NCBI GenBank assembly: GCA_036897095.1
Contig: JAYMSP010002220.1
Location: 1 to 25,518 of the forward strand
From: Plantago elongata
Taxonomy: Eukaryota; Streptophyta; Magnoliopsida; Lamiales; Plantaginaceae
Length of the DNA: 25,518 nt
Reading direction: 5' to 3'
Shown here: positions 1 to 11,509 of the stretch, piece by piece
Layout: each line of letters starts with the position of its first letter
Numbering within the stretch: position 1 is the stretch's first letter
Notes under the pieces: model-generated
Database searches by the model: none
The model's input: the letters and a program-made list of their open reading frames with translations, nothing else
Told to the model about the DNA's origin: nothing
Made by a program: the position numbers and the translations under genes

Positions 1-2300
1 ATATATATATAAATGTAAAGATACATATCCACATGTACCGCATCTTTGCTTTGAACCTTTTCGTGTGCCTCTTGACGCATCCTTTCTTGGATCCCGAGCA
101 TTAAACCTAGTTGAATTGTTGGGATCACGAACGTTAATTTTATTGAAATTATCGACCGGAGCCGATTTATCGGGCCGTATTGCATCATCTTCCGCTCCAG
201 AATAATCGGATTCATAAATATTAAATCGAGATCTTTTTATGGACTTTGTTTGCGATTCTGATTGTGATGCTACAAAATAAGAATATGCGGAATCTCTCTG
301 GAGTTTGACAAACTTTTATATATGTGGGTTCATGTCAGGCAAAATAATTGGATGTGTCCACAGGAGTTCTTTTCCAATGCGTTTCGTCCATCTAGGCCAT
401 ATGCATTCCGTAGGGATCTTCGTTAGGTGTCGTGCTTTAAATGCAGGAAATTCAAGGAAATCCATCGGTCTCCAACATAGTGCAACTACAAAGAAATGTT
501 TTTCATCCAGGTCTACCTCAACCGTCCATTCTTTATTATCATGCGATATGTACCTGGTAAAAGTTCCAAAAAAATTGTTGTCCTCCGTCCTCGATTCGAC
601 AACCACGAGCGCTTGCTCTCTAAGAATTTATAGATGTAATTCCTTGAACACGTTATTGGTGCAAATTGCTTATGCATGCTTTTCCAGCTGGAATAGGGGC
701 GCGCTTGGTCTGATGTACGGTGGCTGATGTTCACATTCTTCTCCAGTAGCTAAAAACATGGACATGATTCTTCCAAGAACAACATGATAATGTTTCAGGA
801 ATGAGGTGATGTTATTTCCAGCCTTACCACTGTATTTGAATTGAGAATTCAACGACTCAGTTCTTTGAGTAGTCGACATCATTCCTGTGAAATGCCTACG
901 AAAGTAAGCCTCGCCCCACATGTGTCTAATGTCATATAAATCTTTCAACCACTTATTTTCCACGAATTATTCAATCATTTCAGCCCAAGACTGCTCGAAC
1001 TCCGGAACACTAATATTTTGCTTAAGGAGGTTTCCCATATATTGAGTGAATTTTTATTTTTTTTACTTTTTGCATGTAGTTCCTCATCAAATGCCAACTG
1101 CACAACCTATGTCTTGCTTCGGGAAACTCAGCTGAAATGGCAGCACGCATGGTTGCATCTTGGTCAATCAAAACTGACACAGGGTGCTTCCCTCCCATCA
1201 CCTTTTAAAATGTACTCAATAACCAAATGTATGCCTCAATTGTCTCATTGCACATCAATGCAACACCAGAAATGGAGTTTCTCAAGTGATTATCAACACC
1301 TAACATGATCACTAGTGGAAAACCATACTTGTTAGTCCTATATGTGCTATCAAATACCAGAACATCACCAAAATAATTGTATGATGCTTGTGAAAATCCA
1401 TCTGACCAAAATATAGCACTAAGAGATTTGTCACTAGGATTAAGCTTGAACTCAACCTTCATGTCCGGATCACTCATCTTCATCCTGTCCAGAAGAGCCA
1501 GAGCAGTGTTCGCATCACCATCTCTACCAACTTTTGCTCAACTTGCTTCATAGACAGATAATTGTATATAGACTTGGCACCAAAAGGTAGAGTTCCAGGA
1601 CCTCCGGTATCCTGCTCTAGAATTTTTATACTATCACATGGATGAATCCCCGCTTCATTCAATGAGTACACTGTAAACTTTTGTGGTTTCGTCATTTTAC
1701 TGAAATAGTAAGATCTACACATTTAGTCTAATTTAGCATGTGATGTAATATACATTAAGTACTTGGTATTCAGTTGCATCACCTGTTACACTTAAGACGA
1801 TTGGAGGTCGTACAAGTTGCAAGAGTGTGGTTGTATTGATTGATTATATATGAAGCATAGTATAACTTATCTCCATCCAAGCCACGTTTCACCCTAAATT
1901 TGGCTTGGCATCCACATCTCTTGCTTTCTCTAGAATTGTGAACACGTTTCTTTTCTTTGTCAACCACGTTCTCTCCAGCATAAATGCATTCCCATTCAAC
2001 ATTCACTGTCTTGCGGGCTTGATCATTCCTTCGACGGGTTCTCCTAATGTGAAATCCTCTTCGACGTCTGTATTGAACGTAAAATTGGTGTGCGTGCTTC
2101 AAACGAACAAAAACATACTTCATAACATCATCTTCAGTTTCCAATGGTTCTCCATTCATATCATTTTGATCCAATTTGTGCCCCTCGGATGGTATATCCT
2201 CAAGATCAGACATCTCATCATTCGAACTTCCAATGCAATCGTTAGAAAAATCGTACCCATCCGTGTTATCTATACATGATCAAATAACATATAATTAATA

Positions 2301-2334
2301 TGAAGTTCACATGTTTATGAAGTTCACATGTTTA
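2301..2334. repeat. 17-bp tandem duplication
   Basis: Two identical adjacent copies of TGAAGTTCACATGTTTA, at 2301-2317 and 2318-2334, inside the inferred first intron of the FRS-like pseudogene. Confidence 0.9.
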
Positions 2335-2541
2335 TTGAAGATTAGTGCGACAAGAAATCAAATGTCTCGAAGCAACACAATTACCAGATTTTGTACTAGC
2401 ACAGAACAATACTTTGCGCCATGATGCCGCGGCAATAGATCAAGAAACTGTGCGGCAACAACTAAACAAAAATTCTTACCAGGCTTGTTGTTGTGTCAAT
2501 TACTCTATTGTCGCGTGGCAATCGAACATCAAATTAATGTA

Positions 2542-2603
2542 AGAACAAATTGGTAATGGAAGAACGAGCTTCAGAACAGATTGTTAGTGGAAGAACGAGC
2601 TTC
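2542..2603. repeat. 31-bp imperfect tandem repeat
   Basis: Two adjacent 31-base units (2542-2572 and 2573-2603) sharing the core GGAAGAACGAGCTTC, with about three mismatches, inside the inferred first intron of the FRS-like pseudogene. No function can be assigned. Confidence 0.85.
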
Positions 2604-2840
2604 CTATCGTAAGATTATGATTATATCACATATGTATATTCAACATCACACCATCGAATTCTAATGATAAGTGAAACAACATCACAACACCAATTTGTGT
2701 TCGAGATGAATCGAATACATATAAAAAAACATCAATTCTCTCCACAAACCTTTAACCTTTTGGATAAATTTCAAGAGACGTATTTAAAAGCGAATTGCTT
2801 GGAGAATATTTACAAACCTTTAAACTCCTCCATCAATAGC

Positions 2841-2903
2841 AGGGTTCTTCAATGGAGAATTAGGGTTCTTTAATCTACAATTAGGGTTCTTCCTGTTCTT
2901 CAT
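2841..2903. repeat. 21-bp periodic telo-box-like repeat
   Basis: AGGGTTCTT occurs at 2841, 2862 and 2883, exactly 21 bases apart. Two copies are preceded by AATT, giving AATTAGGGTTCTT. On the minus strand this is a series of AAGAACCCT(AATT) units ending 7 bases before the inferred ATG of the FRS-like gene, so it occupies its leader or core promoter. It resembles the plant telo-box (AAACCCTAA) but is not an exact match. Confidence 0.7.
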
Positions 2904-4500
2904 AAAGTGTCTGTAGAATCTACAGATACGTTTAAACGTTTGGTCTATACGTTTTAGTTAAATATTATGTATTTAATTTTTTTTATATAAATAAGTTGGT
3001 TTTGTAATTTTAAATTATTGAAATCATTTATTATATATAATATTTTTAATGAATTATTATATCATTAAGGTTATTATAGTCAATTTGTATATTTTTGGGA
3101 ATTTTTAATTATTAAAAAAGTAAATTATAGACCTTCGAACCTATAATTATTGATAAAATGACTTTGGACTGAAACGGACGGATGTGGTTGTATCAGATGC
3201 TACGTGACGAGCATCTAACGTTGACATGTATTCAGGTCGGTACGAAATCGACCTTAGAAAAGTCTAATAAAGTATTAGAAAACTTAACTTTCTTATTTCT
3301 CACTCAGTCTCCATCTCCATGAAATGGAAGGTTCATATGTCTACTAATTAGCCCATAGAATTTGACAAGACTGTACAGTAAAATCCAATAGTGACAAGAA
3401 TATAGGCCCAAGCACAGTTGTAATATTAGCCCAAGTCCAACATAGAATGTCGGTAAGGAGTGCGACTGATTCTGCCTGTTCATCCTAAAAGACCACAAAT
3501 TCAATCAAAATATCCAACCAACTGAAAAATAGTGGTCACCCACCATATAACTGACCAAATGTATAAAAGGTAGGGTCAGGTAACAACAAAATGTGGAACT
3601 GGAATCTCCAATCATTGGGTTTTTCTCTTATTTTAGTAGTAGTTCTTAGGAGTAATTGAGGCAAGTAGGCAACTGATGTCAAATAACTTAACGTGTCTGT
3701 ACTTCTCAAGAATCAAGCTCGAATGTTACGAACACACAAGTAAAGTGGTCTCATCTCATAATACACTTTTAATTTGGATTGGAGCCTTTTGATGTTTCTA
3801 CTTACATAACCATCAAACTCTAACAATGTGTTTATTAGAAGTTTAGAAAAGGTAAATAAGAAATGTTCTTTTGGTGATGGATTAGAGAGGTGGACTCAGA
3901 ATTGTAAAGCTCGGGAATTTAAATTATACGCATACGTCTTAAGTTCAATTTGCAACGTTTCAAGATGAGTGCGAGAAATGAAAATCTTAGAATGAAGTAC
4001 ATTATTTGATCATTTCAAAGTCAAAAGAGTCTAAATTTTAAATAATTAAAATTAAAATATACTAATAAGTTATCTTACAATACTAAAGTTCAGAGTATGA
4101 CTTCCCAGTCCACCTTGATCATGTTAATTGTGTATAACTATAAACATAAAATATATCTAGATGCAAATTAATGTCGATTTGTATAAAATTATATTTCTAA
4201 TACAATCATAACATTTTATTAAACTAAAATTATATTAGTATAAAGCAAATTAAATATGTTAAATGTATTTAAATTCGGATTAAAATTCAATTGTAAAGTA
4301 CCGTAGTTTTAAAAAAATGTTTGATATAAAATTGAAGTTGAATTATTTAAATGCGAATTAAATTTTTATGTGTGATTTTTAATTGAAAATGAAAATAAGT
4401 TGAAATGAAGTCGTACGACGGTGATAAATGACAATAATAAATCTAAAAAATGACATAGATGGATGAATGTCCCAATGCTTAAAAAGAAAGGAAATAAATT
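2904..4500. other. AT-rich spacer, no gene seen
   Basis: This stretch lies between the divergent FRS-like pseudogene and the CLB1-type gene. It is AT-rich with many runs of A and T. The only open frames are short (66 codons or fewer) with no recognisable motif. No transposon ends or RNA gene were seen. Confidence 0.7.
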
Positions 4501-4510
4501 AACAGAGGGA

Positions 4511-4516
4511 CACGTG
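4511..4516. promoter_or_regulatory. G-box / ABRE-like site (ACACGTGG)
   Basis: The palindrome CACGTG sits in the context GACACGTGGGG, about 390 bases upstream of the CLB1-type start codon. ACGTGG(C) cores are bound by plant bZIP and bHLH factors, including ABA-responsive ones. The site is visible; its use here is inferred. Confidence 0.45.
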
Positions 4517-4576
4517 GGGACGGAGTGTGAGAGAGGGAAGAAGGAACTGAATGTAAATGACAAAAATCACATCTAC

Positions 4577-4596
4577 CTCTCTCTCTCTCTCTCTCT
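4577..4596. repeat. (CT)10 microsatellite in leader/core promoter
   Basis: An uninterrupted CT dinucleotide run, pyrimidine-rich on the plus strand, about 300 bases before the CLB1-type ATG. Y-patch or CT-rich tracts are common near plant transcription starts, so this may mark the promoter or 5' leader. Confidence 0.9.
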
Positions 4597-4870
4597 TCAA
4601 ATCTCAATTCATTACATACACCTATACACACGCACATCAACGCTAATCCGATATTTATCATCTCGCCATTTATTATATTTTGATCCTTCAATTATCCTAC
4701 ATTTATCACTCACACACTTCACTTCATCATCACATTTCACAATTAATCCCAATTTCGATAACGTCTAACAATAGTTATAGCATCACTAAATGTGATTTTT
4801 CCACTCTGTTCGATTCTGTAACGTTATATTCCGTTTCCTCTCTGCTTCTTTCTCGACTCAATTCGAAGGG

Positions 4871-4879
4871 TTAGGGTTT
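4871..4879. promoter_or_regulatory. telo-box (TTAGGGTTT / AAACCCTAA)
   Basis: An exact reverse-complement match to the plant telo-box AAACCCTAA, in the presumed 5' leader 24 bases before the ATG of the CLB1-type gene. Telo-boxes near starts are frequent in housekeeping and growth-related plant genes. Whether it acts here is unknown. Confidence 0.5.
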
Positions 4880-4902
4880 GACAGAGGGAGAAGAAGAACA
4901 AG

Positions 4903-7900
4903 ATGGGGCTCATATCGGGAATTGTGATGGGTATAGTGTTCGGGATCGCTCTGATGGCTGGTTGGAAGCATATGATGATCCTTCGTAGCAAAAAACGCTG
5001 TGCTAAGGTTCTGACTTAATCATTTCAACTATTCGTTTTGTCGTTTTTGACTTTTGGTAATCACTTGGATGTTTTACAATCTACTCTCGATTTGTGTTTA
5101 ATTGCAGTGCTCTATGTGTACTGAGGTTGCAATATATGTTTGGAGTTGTTTGTAGTTTGTTGTGTGCTGCTGAGTAGATGTATTTATGATAGTTGTCAAT
5201 GTTTTAGAGCATTTCGTGAAGTTGATTGCGTTATCGGAATAAACAAAGTTCACTCTTCGAGTGACGGGCAGTGGATATGTTGTTTATGAATGTTTTATTG
5301 GTATTGTTGACTTGTTGCGCATTTCGTGAAGTTCACTACCTCTTCTAGGAACATAGGGCGGATCTCTTCTAGGAACATAGGGCGGATCATTACGTTGTCT
5401 AGCATGTGACAGCCAGTGGATATGTTGGTTAATGGTTATGATGTTTATTTGGTGTTACTGAGCATTTCGTCTGATCTCTATCTAACATCAAATGTGGTTC
5501 TCTTCATTTGGCAATCACTTGATGTTATGATGGTCTATGTTGGTGTTATCAAGCCTTTTTGTGCTATTCATTAGCTCATATAGAAACGCGTTCTCTTTCG
5601 TCTGACAGGCAGTGGATATTAAACTGCTAAGCTCTCTGGGCAGGAATGAGCTGAAGAAGATATGCGGTGAAAATACTCCACAATGGATATCATTTCCCGT
5701 TTATGAACAGGTAAGCATGTTCCTTCATTGTATTCCTGATTGTTTTAGGATGTCATCATATGTATGTATATACAGATTGTTTGGTGTAGTGCCATGGTCT
5801 ACTTGTGCATCTAGGGCTGAAGTGGATTGCGATTGGCTTTTTATTTTCTAACATATAGTAGTACAATAGTAATGACAATGTTCTAACTTAATATAGCCAA
5901 GCTTGATCCCCTGCCTGTATTGCTTGTAGTGTAGTGATGATATCTGGTGACATAGGGAAGTTATGAGTTTATAGTTCTGAAATGGAAATAAGCAGGCAAT
6001 GAAGGAATGGATATATAGAATTGGTTTTTGTTACTTATGGTATGGTTTTTTCCTGCTCTACCCCAGGTGAAATGGCTCAACAAGCAACTGAGCAAAATGT
6101 GGCCCTTCATCGCAGATGTAAGTTTCTCTTATTTGACTCATCATTTTAATTGCACACCTGCATCATCTGGGGAGACTGCTTTCAGCACATTGCTTTTCTG
6201 TAATTCACAATTAATATGTAAGGGATGTTTGTCCATTGATATTATCCTAGTTTCCTTGTTATATTTGAATGTTTGTGTTCTCATTGGAGTGATTCTCATT
6301 CTACACAGGCAGCAGAGGCTGTCATAAGGGACTCCGTTGAGCCTCTGTTGGAAGACTATCGACCTCCAGGAATTACATCATTGAAATTCAGCAAGTTATC
6401 TCTGGGAACGGTTGCTCCAAAGATTGAAGGTTGCTGCACTCTTTGCCACTCATTGTTATGTTTATATGATTTTCATTCAACATTCTTTGTTTACCACTGA
6501 GTTTAATGTTTGCACCAATCCGACAAGAATATGTTCCCTGGATTCATTAGATAATTTGCTATCCAAGCTGCCTAGTTTGTGTTGTCGTTTAGACCCAGAT
6601 CACATAAATTGTTCATTTCTCTGATGCTGTGTGCACTGGTCTCTATATCACGCTTTCAGTGCAGGATGTGCTTTATTGTGAATTCATAGACAAATATGAA
6701 CTGTGACAGAATTCCTTAATTTGCATATTGGAAATTGTTTGAAAAAAGTTATGCAAACATACAATGTTTCATGGTGAGATAGGAAGAACTCACTAGTAAA
6801 CTATGCGTATCTCAAGCCCTAGTGAAGGAGTTGAATACTTGAATGAACTATTGCATCTGCTGTCGTGAGTAATGCTTTTTAACTCCTAAAAGGGACATTT
6901 GATTCAGTTGCAATGAACATATGTGGTCAATAAGAATGCAGGAGGAATCTTTGCCCAAAAGTAGGCATGAAGGGATCATTTAACATAGGAAAACATTGAA
7001 GCAGCAACAGAGTACACAGATTGAATGATTGAGCAATGAAATTAGATCTTTAGGGTTGTGAAATAATATGGTTAAAATATATCTGCTCCCCTAACTTGGA
7101 TTTTACAACTATAACAATGCCCAGTCCGAAGTCTTACAGCCCATCATACTGTAGTTAAGATGGGACATTTTATTCTTAAAAGACCGTACAGTTCATAAAC
7201 TATGTTCAGAGCTCAGACTTCGGATTCAGAATACATTCTAAAGCCTCTACTTGATACATGTGTCCTGAACACATTATTCCAATGTGATTGCTTGTTATAT
7301 TTGTCCATTGTTACTTTGTTGGCAATAAACCAGTATCTATTCATTTGCCTGTCTCTCTGTACGCATAAATACTTAATCCGTGCAGGGATTCGTGTTCAGA
7401 GTCTCAAGGAAGGTCAAATTACAATGGACATTGACCTTCGATGGGGTGGTGATCCGAGCATAATTTTAGCTGTTGAGGCACTTGTTGCTTGCATACCTAT
7501 TCAGGTAGGTGCAATGCTTCCACCTGTGTTCTATTTTGGGTCACTCTGATTTTTGTAATTTGTTTGACATTCTGTCGTACCACTATGGATGTAAATAGAA
7601 TGTCATGGTTTTTCCTGTGACAGTTGAAGGATCTTCAAGTTTTTACTGTAGTTCGGGCCATATTTCAACTTACTGACGAAATCCCTTGCATATCTGCAGT
7701 TGTTGTTGCCCTGCTTGCAGAGGTACACAATTGATATCATTATCTATTTGTTGATTGTAGGCAGCCTGTGATGCAGATTACATAAAATATTATTTTGAAT
7801 GGGGACTGGAAAAATTAACAAGCTTGCTGATTGATTCTGTGACCAGCTTGATTTGGGCTATGTGAAAGTGAAATAAGGCAGAGTATATTGTTGTGTGATG

Positions 7901-10829
7901 GCTAATGCTAATTTCAACTAATTGAACTGCTATTTGATTTCCACTTTATTTGCATCTTAGATTTAGCTGCAGTCGAGTTTTGTTAGTAAAACACATATTG
8001 CCTTTGATCTTAAGATGCACTGCAAATGTTTCACACTTAAACAGAATAGGTATACATTCAAAATAAATTGTCTATACATAACTAAAACTGAATTGTGGAT
8101 TGATTTGTCAGTTTAGGTCATGCAGTAGCCAATGTTTTATGTTGTCCATTTGTCATATGTATCTTGAGGTGATCTAAGTGATCTTAGTTGTAAGAGTGAA
8201 TGATTGATGATCCAGTGAATGGGGAATATTAATGTTTAAGCAATACTGTGAACAAAGCTAACGAGGTGTATGTGAACACCTAAAGTAATCAAAGGTTGAG
8301 ACAGAGTTCTGCTGATTCATAGTTATCTGTATAATCTTCAATTCTTCTACATGCTTGTTACTGTGTACTGGTTATATTTAGCCTTGCAGCATAGTCTTAT
8401 AAAAATTTATTCCCTGGAACTTCTATCGTCTCAAGATATATACATATACTCCAGTGCTGCGAGTATTTGGGAGCAACAGTCGGACGTGCTTTGTAGTTTT
8501 TTTCCTTTTTTTTGCTACCATTGTTTTCTTGTAAATTAATTATTGCATGTCTGATGTGCCCCATGCCCTGTCATTCAGCCGAAGCCAAGAATTGATTATA
8601 CCCTGAAGGCCGTTGGTGGTAGTTTAACTGCCATTCCTGGGCTCTCGGATATGATTGATGTAAGTTGTAATAGCTTTTGTATTTGGCAATCTTCAGTAAC
8701 TGTATGACGTAAAATCGGACCTTTTTTTTTCTTTTCTTTCTTTCTTTCTGCTTTCTGATTTCTCCTTTTTCTGGCCTTTTGAATCTCCGATAGGACACTG
8801 TGAATTCAATTATAACGGATATGCTGCAATGGCCACACAGGATTGTCGTTCCTATTGGAGGAGTTCCTGTGGATACCAGGTGACTCTCTTTCCCAACCCT
8901 TACTCCAACTATGTCCTGTTATTTACATTCAGCAGACTTAGGTAGGCGGGGTTAAAGAAGCGAGCATCTCCGATTCTCCATCATAATCTTCTAAATGATT
9001 TGATACTGGAAAACTTATTTGATTAAGAAGGCAAAATTTATACATGATAGTTGGAAGTTTTAATAAACTGTCCAACTGTACGTGTGTTATGTTGTGGGAC
9101 AAAAGGAACTTTGCCGGCAATACTTACAAACAAGACCTGTATAATGCTTAGGAGAAAGGTTAGAGCTAATGGTTGTTTAGAAACTGTATGTATTCATCTT
9201 CTATACTACTTATAAGGCCTCCTGAAAATTCTAAGGCCTACATGTTTCCTGTGGTGATACCAAAAGAGATTGTTCAGTATCATATGTGCTGCATCTATGT
9301 TTTTATTTGATAGATTACAATGTCAAAATCGTATTAACTCAATTTTAGTTGTGGATTACTGGTTTTCACTCTTGTTTCAAATATTTGCAGTGAGTTGGAG
9401 CTTAAACCAGTGGGAAAGGTCACTGTAACTGTCGTGAAAGCAAATGATTTGAAAAACAAGGAGCTGATTGGAAAATCTGATCCCTATGCTACTGTTCACA
9501 TTCGTCCTCTGTTTAAGGTCAAAACGAAGACCATAGATAACAACTTGAATCCTGTATGGAATCAAACATTTGAGATGATAGCGGAAGACAAGGAAACACA
9601 GTGTCTTACTATTGAGGTTTTCATCTCCCTGATTGCATCTATTACTGAACATTTTTGTGGTGCTTTCTTCCATTCAATAAAATTAAATATCTCCATATTG
9701 GGGTGTATTAGTATATGTGAAAATGATAATTTCAGTTGATTTGTTCAAGAAACTTGTAGCTTTAGATTTAGCTTAGAACATAGCGGATCAGTTTGGAGTA
9801 TGTTCCACCTCTGATCTTCATTGTCATAGCCAGTTGATGTTGCTTATTCTGATAGTCATGTATTTTTCCAAAACAGGTATTTGATAAAGACGTTGGGCAG
9901 GATGAGCGGTTGGGCATTGCAAAATTACCTCTGATTGAACTGGAAGCTGAAAAATCAAAAGAAATTGAAGTGAGGCTGCTGCCGTCACTTGATATGCTTA
10001 AAATAAAAGATAAGAAGGATAGAGGAACAGTAACACTTCAGGTACACATGTTGGATTATGTAATCTGTGTCTTTTTATTTGAATTTGTAGGAAACACATC
10101 CATTAATTGAATAACAGTTTTATAATATGCCCAAGTTGTGTCACACTCACATCATATATGAAGCACTCTATTTTAGGGATAAATCTGCATGGTTTGTTAT
10201 GCATTACAATTCATATTTGGAACGTCCCTCACTGTCCACAACCTCGTTTACAGGTTCAAAGCTTTTTGGTTATTGCTGAAACTAAAAACCTTGTATAAAA
10301 AATTGACTTGTCTGGACATAGGATTCATACATAGTATTTCACCATGTCTAAATTTGGATTTTTCGGTTATGGCTAAAAGTTTGGTAGCTGTAAGCGTTGC
10401 GCTGTCTACTTGTTTTGGTTGCCTTGAAATTTGTTGCTTAGAGAAGGCCTACATGTGGTTCAGGTGTTCTATCATGAATTCACCAAGGAAGAACAGTATG
10501 CCGCACTTGAAGAAGAGAAGAGGATCTTGGAAGAACGGAAGAGGCTGAGAGAGGCTGGAGTTATTGGAAGCACTATGGATGCCCTTGGTTCTGGAGTTGG
10601 CATGGTTGGTTCTGGAGTTGGTGCTGGTGTAGGAATGGTGGGAACTGGCTTAGGGGCTGGAGTGGGCATGGTCGGGAGTGGGCTCGGAGCTGTTGGAAGT
10701 GGCCTGAGCAAAGCTGGAAAGTTCATGGGTCGGACCATTACAGGCCAAGCTGCATCCAGGAGGAGTGGATCCTCGACGCCGGTGAACACTGTCCAAGAAA
10801 ATGGAGGTGCAAAGCCCCGCTCTGATTGA
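4903..10829 (+). CDS. CLB1/NTMC2T4-like: SMP and single-C2-domain membrane protein, NTMC2T4/CLB1 (synaptotagmin 7-like)
   Basis: This is a complete 11-exon gene. Coding exons are 4903-5007, 5609-5710, 6067-6117, 6309-6429, 7386-7504, 7624-7722, 8579-8659, 8794-8879, 9391-9616, 9877-10041 and 10464-10829. All introns are GT-AG and phases match, giving 1521 bases and 506 residues, close to the Arabidopsis relative. Order: N-terminal membrane anchor (about 3-21), SMP lipid-transfer domain (about 69-250), one C2 domain (about 262-365) with SDPY (284-287) and acidic D333/D335/D339, a charged helix (394-416), then a Gly/Val-rich GxGxGMVG repeat tail (427-475) ending FMGRTITG and RSGSSTPVN. The family tethers ER to other membranes. 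Arabidopsis CLB1 is also reported to bind promoter DNA in stress responses. Introns over 300 bases (1, 2, 4, 6, 8, 10) hold no recognisable gene; intron 1 contains repeats listed separately. Confidence 0.95.
5209..5625 (+). repeat. degenerate repeats in CLB1 intron 1 that include the exon-2 acceptor sequence
   Basis: GTGAC(A/G)G(G/C)CAGTGGATATGTTG-like sequence occurs at 5261-5280 and 5406-5426. The real exon 2 acceptor reads CTGACAG|GCAGTGGATATT at 5602-5621. Each is preceded by a CATTTCGT(GAAGTT) block, at about 5211, 5321 and 5462. Intron 1 therefore appears built from degenerate units of about 110-150 bases, and the 3' splice junction is part of the repeated sequence. Confidence 0.7.
5340..5387. 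repeat. 24-bp perfect tandem duplication
   Basis: Two identical adjacent 24-base units (5340-5363 and 5364-5387), each ending AGGGCGGAT, within CLB1 intron 1. Perfect identity suggests a recent duplication. Confidence 0.95.
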
Positions 10830-11509
10830 AGTAGGTTTCGTGAATGTATTTGGTTAGTTTTCAACATCTATGCTTTGGTTCAAAATTGCCATATGTAGTA
10901 TTACACAAAGAAGCCTGTGTTGTAGATGCGAGTCTGGCACCTATAATTTATCATCAACTTGGGGAGTAAATTTGTGTTCCTCAAATGTCCGCAAAATTTG
11001 GATGCTTTGTCTTTTACTCTTGGTGATGTAAAGTTTGATTAAATTCATTGAACGTACTGAAATACTTCAATTCGGAATTCCTAATAATCGACATTTTTTT
11101 TTGTATATGATGCGAAACATCTTCTATACTTTTTATAGGACATTACAGCAGTCCACACTGGTTGTTTGACAAGCCATTTTGAGTTGTTTTTGTAAATGTC
11201 GAAGTCGTAAAAATGTGATGTTACCGTTATAAATTATGTTGCTATTTAATCTGAACACAATTTAGAAGTGACCTAAAATAACAATGTAAACACATAAATT
11301 TAGCAAAATTGTGTACTTTAAAGTCTAGACTGATCTAGTTTAACTAACCTCCTCAATTGATGATACAAACGTTCGACAATCTAAAAATATGGGTAGCCTC
11401 AATTTCCTCCCAATATTGGGGAAACAAATGTTAAACGTCGAAACATGTTGAGGAGCAGTTAGCTACATACCAAAAGAAAGCCATCTTTGTTCTGAAATCT
11501 TAGTAGAGA
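10830..11509. other. 3' UTR/spacer between CLB1-type gene and CXE
   Basis: The first part is presumably the 3' UTR of the CLB1-type gene. The rest is AT-rich and leads into the CXE promoter. No further gene, RNA or transposon end was recognised. Confidence 0.6.

Larger units (their letters stand above)
20..2833 (-). pseudogene. FAR1/FRS-family (MULE transposase-derived) pseudogene
   Basis: This is a decayed FAR1-RELATED SEQUENCE-like gene; the family are nuclear DNA-binding regulators domesticated from Mutator-like transposases. The inferred start exon is 2833-2818 (MEEFK, then AG|GTTTGT). A 548-base intron (2817-2270) joins it in frame to SCIDN-adjacent codons leading into MSDLEDIPS. The N-terminal FAR1 zinc-finger region (CIYAGE, CGCQAKFRVKRG, HTL) lies at 2213-1783. 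A second intron, 1782-1700, again restores frame. The MULE domain follows: LVFDSTYRTNKYGFPL near 1370, MGGKHPVSVLIDQDATMRAA near 1180, then HRLCSWH. A degraded SWIM region is at about 500-380 and a CGTCG knuckle-like end near 40. In-frame TAA codons are at 1205-1207, just upstream of the GTG at 963, and twice between 670 and 606. Frame shifts occur near 1530 and 1030-1060. No terminal inverted repeats were seen, so this reads as a dead FRS gene rather than an active element. Confidence 0.85.

Noticed and set aside
7202..7385. Extension of CLB1 exon 5 upstream of 7386 as coding
   Set aside because: The frame is open by chance; the TGCAG acceptor at 7385 and the exon 4 phase give the conserved IEGIRVQS junction.
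10472..10867. Proline-rich minus-strand open frame (PTPAP repeats)
   Set aside because: It is the complement of the Gly/Val repeat tail of the CLB1-type protein.
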